A stretch of DNA of 64,000 nt from an uncultured Paracoccaceae bacterium (lineage in GTDB: Bacteria; Pseudomonadota; Alphaproteobacteria; Rhodobacterales; Rhodobacteraceae): contig CANLVD010000014.1 of assembly GCA_947494445.1 (NCBI GenBank), positions 1 through 64,000 on the forward strand, written 5' to 3'. The position numbers were made by a program, and so were the translations under genes. This document shows positions 58,994 to 64,000 of the stretch, piece by piece (the stretch's first letter is position 1; each line of letters begins with the position of its first letter). A model generated the notes under the pieces. It had not been told where the DNA came from. It worked only from the letters and a program-made list of their open reading frames with translations, and ran no database searches.

Positions 58994-61162
58994 TCACGAT
59001 CTTAACCGCTCTGACAACCTGCCAAGGCAACTAAGATCAACCTTGGAAGAACACGCGTCGAGAACCAACAATTCGTGATGTAGATAGGGGTGGAACTTTT
59101 CCGAAACTAGATTTCCAGCACCGCCGAAGATGTCTCGTGCACCTCCCGCCGAAATCCTTCCAAGAACCGCCCGTAGATCTGGCGTTTCATCCCCGTTCTC
59201 CACCAGCAGAAACCCGTCGTGCTGCTCGACTGAAAACCCCTCGCTTCTCAGTGCGAGCGCGAGGGTTGATGTCTTCACCGTACCGACCCGCGTCGCAATG
59301 ATTGATGTATGCTCGCCGATGCTGCGTATGTTATTGGCCCTAAACCCCAGCTGTTCATAGTGAGCACGTGCTTCCTCGAGCATCATCAAAGAGACTGTGT
59401 CCATGTAAGCTGGACTGATATCCCCCTCCAGCACGGCGAACATCCGGTTTATCACCTTGTCATGAATGTCCCCTGCATCGCCGCCGAAGACGGGAGGCAC
59501 ACCAGCCTTAGCGGGTTTGACGACAATGATCTTTTCACGATCATGGATTTCTTGAACAACCCAACGTCGCCCAGAGAATATTAATAGCATCCCAGGGGCA
59601 AGAACATTGTCGATCGGCAGGGTTCCAAGGTCCCGCCCCTCTGCAACCAAACGGAATTCTTCAGGTGTCTGGAACACCGCATAGAAGCTGTAATGCTCAA
59701 CCAGCTTTTCGCCCGCGGGTCCCAAAAGTAGCAGCCCGCTGCCGGCCTGTTCGATCAAGCCGGTTTCTGGGTGGCCGATTGCACGCAACACATCTGCGAA
59801 GACTTCGGTCGTGACCTTCCGAAAGGGGCCTTCGCGGCAGAGCACGTTGTAGACCACGCTTGCAGACGCACCGCCGCGCTGCGCTATGACTGACAGAATC
59901 TGATGGACGAGTGTCGAGAGATGAAGCGCCTGGGGTTTTGGCGGTTCGCACCAGCCTTCCAGCAGCAGGTCTATCATCGCGATGGACCTGATCAGGCCGA
60001 GGCGAAGGCGATCCACGAAACTGCTCTCCGGCGTCAACTTGGCTTCGACAGCGTACTGCCTGAGAATGGCCGCTTGTCCTTCACGCCGGCCTGAGCGGCC
60101 AAGCCGTTGTCGCAACGCCGCGACGCTGAATGGCGCACCGATTTGAGCCACGCAGGTCACGTCACCGATGTCGATTCCAAGCTCGAGCGTCGACGTGCAA
60201 ACGGCGGTCGTCGGTTTCCCAGGGTCCTTCAAGCGCCGCTCAACGAAGTCACGGTGTTCTCGGGAGAGGCTCGCGTGGTGGGGATAGAATTCCTGTGGCA
60301 GGTGCTCTCGTTCGCAAAGCTCCCGCAACCGATCTGCATAGATCTCGACCCGCTGGCGTGCTCCGGCGAAGACCAGGTTGTCGCTGCCTCGAAGGTGTTT
60401 GAAAAGATGGGCTGCTATGGCATCCGTTGCGGATGGGCTGTTTTCATCTTCATCGCCTGAGAGGTAGCCGCGAAGCTGTAGCCTCAATTCAGCCTCGCCG
60501 CCATCTGCTTCGATCAGCTGGACAGAGCTTGCTGCGTCAGGGCGAAGATAGGCCTTGGCGAGGTCCATGTCGCCTAGCGTAGCTGACAGACCTATCCGAC
60601 GGATTGGGCGCTTTATCGCGAGCTCGAGCCTCGTGAGCAGTGAACGAAGCTGGACACCGCGTTCACTATCCAGAACCGTGTGCAGTTCGTCGATCACGAC
60701 CGCCCGTGTCGCCCCAAACAGGCGGGCAATTTCCAAACCGCGACGAATGAAAAGCGCCTCAAGGGACTCCGGGGTTATCAGAAGGACCCCTTTTGGAGAT
60801 TTCAACGCGCGCGTCTTGATCGATTGCGAGACATCCCCGTGCCAGGGAACAACCGGAAGCTCTGCTTCCTGGCAGATGCCCTCCAGCCGCATGGCCTGGT
60901 CCGTGATCAAGGCTTTCAGCGGGCCGACGTAGAGCAGGTCGAAGCCGGTGCCGCCCGACGGCTCGTCAAGCACCTGTGAAATCAACGGCAGGAACGCCGC
61001 CTCGGTCTTTCCGCCCGCCGTGGACGCCGCAACGATCAAATCGGCGTTGGTCTCGTAGATCGTCCGGATGGATCGCGCCTGGATGTCGCGAAGTTCGCGC
61101 CATCCTTTCTGGCGTATCCATTTCTGAACAGGCCTCGCCAGTTTGTCGAACGCACTGCTCAT
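58994..61162 (-). CDS. Lhr/BrxHI-like SF2 helicase of the TerB-linked operon
   Basis: This DEAD/DEAH-type superfamily 2 helicase has 722 aa. Its motifs are Walker A AASTAGGKT (45-53), LLITPESLEA, motif II DELH (158-161), SAT in GLSATLGD (193-195), motifs IV-VI including STLELGIDIGDVTCVAQIGAPFSVAALRQRLGRSGRREG, and an Lhr-like C-terminal part of about 300 residues. It resembles the BREX helicase BrxHI and general Lhr helicases. It lies 5 bp downstream of a BrxD-like ATPase. It converges on the Thoeris operon with only 13 bp between stops. Confidence 0.88.
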   Translation of the reverse strand: MSSAFDKLARPVQKWIRQKGWRELRDIQARSIRTIYETNADLIVAASTAGGKTEAAFLPLISQVLDEPSGGTGFDLLYVGPLKALITDQAMRLEGICQEAELPVVPWHGDVSQSIKTRALKSPKGVLLITPESLEALFIRRGLEIARLFGATRAVVIDELHTVLDSERGVQLRSLLTRLELAIKRPIRRIGLSATLGDMDLAKAYLRPDAASSVQLIEADGGEAELRLQLRGYLSGDEDENSPSATDAIAAHLFKHLRGSDNLVFAGARQRVEIYADRLRELCEREHLPQEFYPHHASLSREHRDFVERRLKDPGKPTTAVCTSTLELGIDIGDVTCVAQIGAPFSVAALRQRLGRSGRREGQAAILRQYAVEAKLTPESSFVDRLRLGLIRSIAMIDLLLEGWCEPPKPQALHLSTLVHQILSVIAQRGGASASVVYNVLCREGPFRKVTTEVFADVLRAIGHPETGLIEQAGSGLLLLGPAGEKLVEHYSFYAVFQTPEEFRLVAEGRDLGTLPIDNVLAPGMLLIFSGRRWVVQEIHDREKIIVVKPAKAGVPPVFGGDAGDIHDKVINRMFAVLEGDISPAYMDTVSLMMLEEARAHYEQLGFRANNIRSIGEHTSIIATRVGTVKTSTLALALRSEGFSVEQHDGFLLVENGDETPDLRAVLGRISAGGARDIFGGAGNLVSEKFHPYLHHELLVLDACSSKVDLSCLGRLSERLRS

Positions 61163-61167
61163 CGGCG

Positions 61168-62475
61168 TCAGAGCTTGAAGCTGATCAGATCATCGTCACC
61201 GGGGTCTTGGGCGCCAGTCGACTCGTCTACCTCGGTCATGTCTTCGCCGAGGTCTTCGGAGACTTCGATCTTTTCGATCAGATCGCTCCACTCGACACCG
61301 GGGTTTTGCTCGAGCACGGAAAGCAGGTTCACGAAGGCCGTCACCGTATTGCGCGGGGTGCGGAAGTAAGCTTCACCAATCCGGTCCGAACAATGCGCCA
61401 TGAAGGCCTCGAGCGCGTCGTCTGGCAGAGCACCGGCATCGTCCTGCATGATCCGCCGGACATTGGCCAGAAGAACGAAGAGGTCTTCAGGGGTCAGGCT
61501 GGCCAGCCGAACAACCGGTCCTGAAAGATCGACCAATCCGTCTCGCGCGAAGGTGTTCTCGGCCAAACGCGATTGAAGGGCTTCGTAGCTGTAGAGCCCT
61601 CGACGGGTGTTCATCAGAAATTCCGGGGTCCCGCCCATAAGAAATCCGAGGCTCTCGGCACTGCCCTGCAGCACATCATTCAGGATCCGGAGGATCTGTT
61701 CGTAGTTCGCATTGCGGGCCTGCGACGAGGTGAGCTTGTAGAGGTTCACCATCTCGTCGAGTCCGACCAGCAACCCTTTATATCCGGCCTCGCACACGAA
61801 TGCCGACATCAGCTTCAGATGGTCGTAAACACTGGCATCGTCGATGATCGTTCGTACGCCAAGCGCCTTGCGCGCGTCAGTGCGGGTGGCGAACTCGCCG
61901 CGCAGCCATCTCAGGGCCGCGGATTTCAGCTCGTCGTCGCCGGTCTCATGGCCTTCCCAATATCGACGGATGACTTCCGCGAACTCAAACCCCCCGGTGA
62001 GTTCTTCGAAGTGGCCAAGGCGTTCACGGATGACAGACCCTGTTGGCAAATCCCGTTCTTCAGCGTCTCGGTGAGCCTGGCTGACAAAACGCTCCACCAC
62101 GCTGGCCAATGCCCCGCCATCTGGCTTTGTCCGCGTCGAGAGGTTTCGGGCCATCTCGGCATATAGCCCTCGGGCTTGTCCGCCGGTCGCGTGAATGCGG
62201 CGATCTGGCGCCAGATCCGCGAACATCACGACCAGGCCTTTCTCCAGAGCCACGAGGCGGATCAGGTTCATGAAGAACGTCTTGCCGGAACCGTATTCCC
62301 CGATGATGAACCGGATCGTCGAACCGCCATCGGATATCCGGTCCATGTCCTTGACGAGCTCTTCAATCTCCCGGACGCGGCCGACCTGGATATGGCGCAA
62401 ACCGAGCTTGGGCACGACCCCAGCCCGAAGGGCCTGTACGATTGCATCGCGTTCACGTGGTTTCAACTTAGACAT
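61168..62475 (-). CDS. BrxD-like P-loop ATPase (DUF2791 type)
   Basis: This 435-aa AAA-like ATPase has N-terminal KPRERDAIVQALRAGVVPKLGLRHIQVGR, then FIIGEYGSGKT (Walker A at about 59-66) and Walker B in YKGLLVGLDEMVNLYKL. The region ILRILNDVLQGSAESLGFLMGGTPEFL recalls the sensor-1-type segments of BrxD/DUF2791 proteins from BREX systems. No other BREX genes (brxA, B, C, pglX, pglZ) are in the window. The ATG at 62475 has a GGAGG site and overlaps the TerB-type gene by 8 bp. Confidence 0.82.
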   Translation of the reverse strand: MSKLKPRERDAIVQALRAGVVPKLGLRHIQVGRVREIEELVKDMDRISDGGSTIRFIIGEYGSGKTFFMNLIRLVALEKGLVVMFADLAPDRRIHATGGQARGLYAEMARNLSTRTKPDGGALASVVERFVSQAHRDAEERDLPTGSVIRERLGHFEELTGGFEFAEVIRRYWEGHETGDDELKSAALRWLRGEFATRTDARKALGVRTIIDDASVYDHLKLMSAFVCEAGYKGLLVGLDEMVNLYKLTSSQARNANYEQILRILNDVLQGSAESLGFLMGGTPEFLMNTRRGLYSYEALQSRLAENTFARDGLVDLSGPVVRLASLTPEDLFVLLANVRRIMQDDAGALPDDALEAFMAHCSDRIGEAYFRTPRNTVTAFVNLLSVLEQNPGVEWSDLIEKIEVSEDLGEDMTEVDESTGAQDPGDDDLISFKL

Positions 62476-64000
62476 TCCTGCCCTCCGCACCCATCTTTTC
62501 TTTTAACGCCTCCGCAATCTCCGGAGACACGTCATATCCATCATACTCGTCGAGAAGCGCTTCATCGTAGGTCTCAAAAGCCCATTCATTCACGACTTCC
62601 AGTGCCCCGGACGCCATCAAGCCATTCGAGGCGCAGATCGTCTCGAACTCCGTGTCGGACCAATGCTCCCGAGTAACCAGTTCGAGGACAAGGGCGCCAT
62701 GTTTCGGGTCAAGCCCCGCCAGCTGGCTTTGGCTGGCGGGCCCGGAGGCACCACTTTCTTCCTCTTCGACGTCGAAAATCTGCCCCAGGACGGACGACAC
62801 GCGCTCAGTGTCCGAACGGATTGCTGCGATCCGCGACGCGTCGAGTTTCGGTCCGCTGGCCTTTTCAAGCTCGGGTATCGCTTCGCCCGGGCGACCCGGT
62901 TGCGACGCGCGGACAGTGCGTGGACCATCCGCAACTTCGCCAGCATGCAGGTCAGAGTAGGCAAGCGCGGGATCAAGTCCCAAAGCCTTGTAGATTTTCT
63001 CGATGCTTGCGACTTCGTCGGAGTGAATAACGCCATCGGCATGTGCTGCACCGACCAGCGCTGCCCGCATAGCGGCCTGGTTGTCTTGGCCCACCTCCTT
63101 CAATTTGCGCCGCAGAAGCGTCATGTCCGGCGGCACGGCCAGAAACCATTCAAGGTTTGCACGCAGCCTGCGGCGTTCCTGATCGCTAAGTGCCGCTGTG
63201 GCAACTTGCTCTTCCAACGCCCTGCGTTCAGGCTCCGCGATGCGACCATCCGCATGAGCGACGAACGACGCAAGTGCCAATTCGATTAAGGCGCTTCGAT
63301 AGCTGTCGGAAACTTCCTCCAGTCTTTCGATGGGTTCGCCCAGAAGAAACAGCACAACAGGCTCCTCCGCCTTGGGCGACCGGAGCGCAAACCGCGGGTC
63401 GGGTGCCAGACCGAAACCGAGCCGCGCGAGCGCGTCGGCCGCTCCTGTCATTTGCCGTTTCCCGATCTTCTCGTTCGTTTCTCCCTCCAGACGTCCGATC
63501 ACCTCTTCAAGCGGCACCAATCCCCCCCGATCGACGATATCGCTTGCCCAAGATTTCAAGCGGTCCATTTCCTCTGATGGGAAGGCATCCCACAGTTCAG
63601 AGGGTAGTAAGGCATGCGCTTCCACGCTTCCGCGGCCATCAGGATTCCGGCCCAAGAAGCGACTGAGCTTGTCGAGATCATTCATCACCTCGTCAGCCAA
63701 CTCCTGGGCAATCTCAACCGGTTTGCGCAACCCGGAGATATCCGGGACAGGCTTGCCATCCACGGTTGGGTTGGCGGACCCCTGAAACTCGCTGGAAGCG
63801 GCCCGATAGGATGCCGTGAGCGATTTCCGGGGTTTGGTGACTTTGAGCCCATCAGGGAAACGCCGATCAAACCGCATACGGAAAAGAGCGACGAACTCGT
63901 CACGACACCGCGTCGCGGGAGTTCTCATATTTGTTTCCGGATGGCAGATGAACCAACTCAGCAACCAGTCAGCTGTCAGGTTCTCTCCTTTGTCGATCCG
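62468..64000 (-). CDS. TerB-N/TerB domain protein, 5' end beyond the window
   Basis: The frame is open to the end of the window, so the N-terminus is missing; the visible part has about 510 residues. The first visible part (LTADWLLSWFICHPETNM... DEFVALFRMRFDRRFP) resembles a TerB-N domain. A TerB-like helical domain (about 235-340; LASFVAHADGRIAEPERRALEEQVATAALSDQERRRLRANLEWFL and AALVGAAHADGVIHSDEVASIEKIYKALGLDPALAYSDL, two Asp-rich metal-site-like motifs HADGRI and HADGVI) is followed by a TerB-C-like tail. Such proteins are linked with ATPases and helicases in predicted stress or phage-response modules. Confidence 0.85.
   Translation of the reverse strand, partial: RIDKGENLTADWLLSWFICHPETNMRTPATRCRDEFVALFRMRFDRRFPDGLKVTKPRKSLTASYRAASSEFQGSANPTVDGKPVPDISGLRKPVEIAQELADEVMNDLDKLSRFLGRNPDGRGSVEAHALLPSELWDAFPSEEMDRLKSWASDIVDRGGLVPLEEVIGRLEGETNEKIGKRQMTGAADALARLGFGLAPDPRFALRSPKAEEPVVLFLLGEPIERLEEVSDSYRSALIELALASFVAHADGRIAEPERRALEEQVATAALSDQERRRLRANLEWFLAVPPDMTLLRRKLKEVGQDNQAAMRAALVGAAHADGVIHSDEVASIEKIYKALGLDPALAYSDLHAGEVADGPRTVRASQPGRPGEAIPELEKASGPKLDASRIAAIRSDTERVSSVLGQIFDVEEEESGASGPASQSQLAGLDPKHGALVLELVTREHWSDTEFETICASNGLMASGALEVVNEWAFETYDEALLDEYDGYDVSPEIAEALKEKMGAEGRNV

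Noticed and set aside
1-64000. CRISPR array
   Set aside because: No regularly spaced short direct repeats or cas genes were seen.
58994-64000. Complete BREX system
   Set aside because: Only BrxD-like and BrxHI-like proteins are visible; brxA, brxB, brxC, pglX and pglZ are not in the window.

Overview
The window looks like part of a large alphaproteobacterial plasmid, most likely from the Rhodobacterales (Roseobacter group). The main reasons are a repABC replication/partition operon in the order repA-repB-repC, a serine recombinase divergent from an RHE_PE00001-type protein, a VirB type IV secretion cluster that includes Rhodobacterales-style accessory genes, and the mix of catabolic and defence cargo. 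The host assignment is inference. No rRNA, tRNA or CRISPR array was seen.

Layout. (1) 1-3.9 kb, minus strand: repA (ParA), repB (ParB) and repC, with a 16-bp palindrome after repC, a probable counter-transcribed RNA between repB and repC, and nested inverted repeats plus a perfect DnaA box upstream of repA. (2) 3.9-6.2 kb: serine recombinase and a divergent helix-turn-helix protein with a strong operator at its start codon. (3) 6.3-11.8 kb: SoxR with a SoxR box, EamA and MATE exporters, an ArsR-type regulator, an ArsP-type permease, a universal stress protein and a GNAT enzyme. (4) 12.2-24.4 kb: regulator/enzyme pairs (cupin regulator plus GNAT, LysR plus aldo/keto reductase, metallophosphoesterase, TetR plus DUF2147 plus membrane protein, old yellow enzyme plus LysR, LysR plus PhzF, GlxA-type regulator plus LysE exporter), several with clear palindromic operators. 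(5) 24.5-26.7 kb: a secreted protein and a decayed IS5-family element. (6) 26.8-38.9 kb: TetR, a PotABCD-like ABC importer, then on the opposite strand a tightly coupled soxB-soxD-soxA-soxG-aldehyde dehydrogenase operon, divergent from a LuxR-type regulator; this reads as uptake and oxidative demethylation of an N-methyl amine. (7) 39-43.7 kb: SnoaL-like secreted proteins, TetR, AraC and XRE regulators and small membrane proteins. (8) 43.8-55.8 kb: a VirB T4SS (virB1, B2, B3, B4, VirB7-like lipoprotein, second transglycosylase, B5, B8, B9, B10, B11, two accessory genes, B6). No coupling protein or relaxase lies in the window. (9) 56-64 kb: a defence island. A Thoeris system (two ThsB-like TIR-fold proteins, SIR2-SLOG ThsA and a third, classical TIR protein) reads rightward. 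It converges on a leftward operon of a TerB-type protein (cut by the window edge), a BrxD-like P-loop ATPase and an Lhr-type helicase.

The most interesting parts are the three-TIR Thoeris locus and the TerB/ATPase/helicase trio next to it. Also notable are a 16-bp AT-rich motif shared, with one mismatch, by the promoters of the T4SS operon and of a secreted-protein gene 20 kb away, and several long perfect inverted repeats at regulator promoters. All family calls rest on motifs read by eye and on remembered family sequences; no database search was run.
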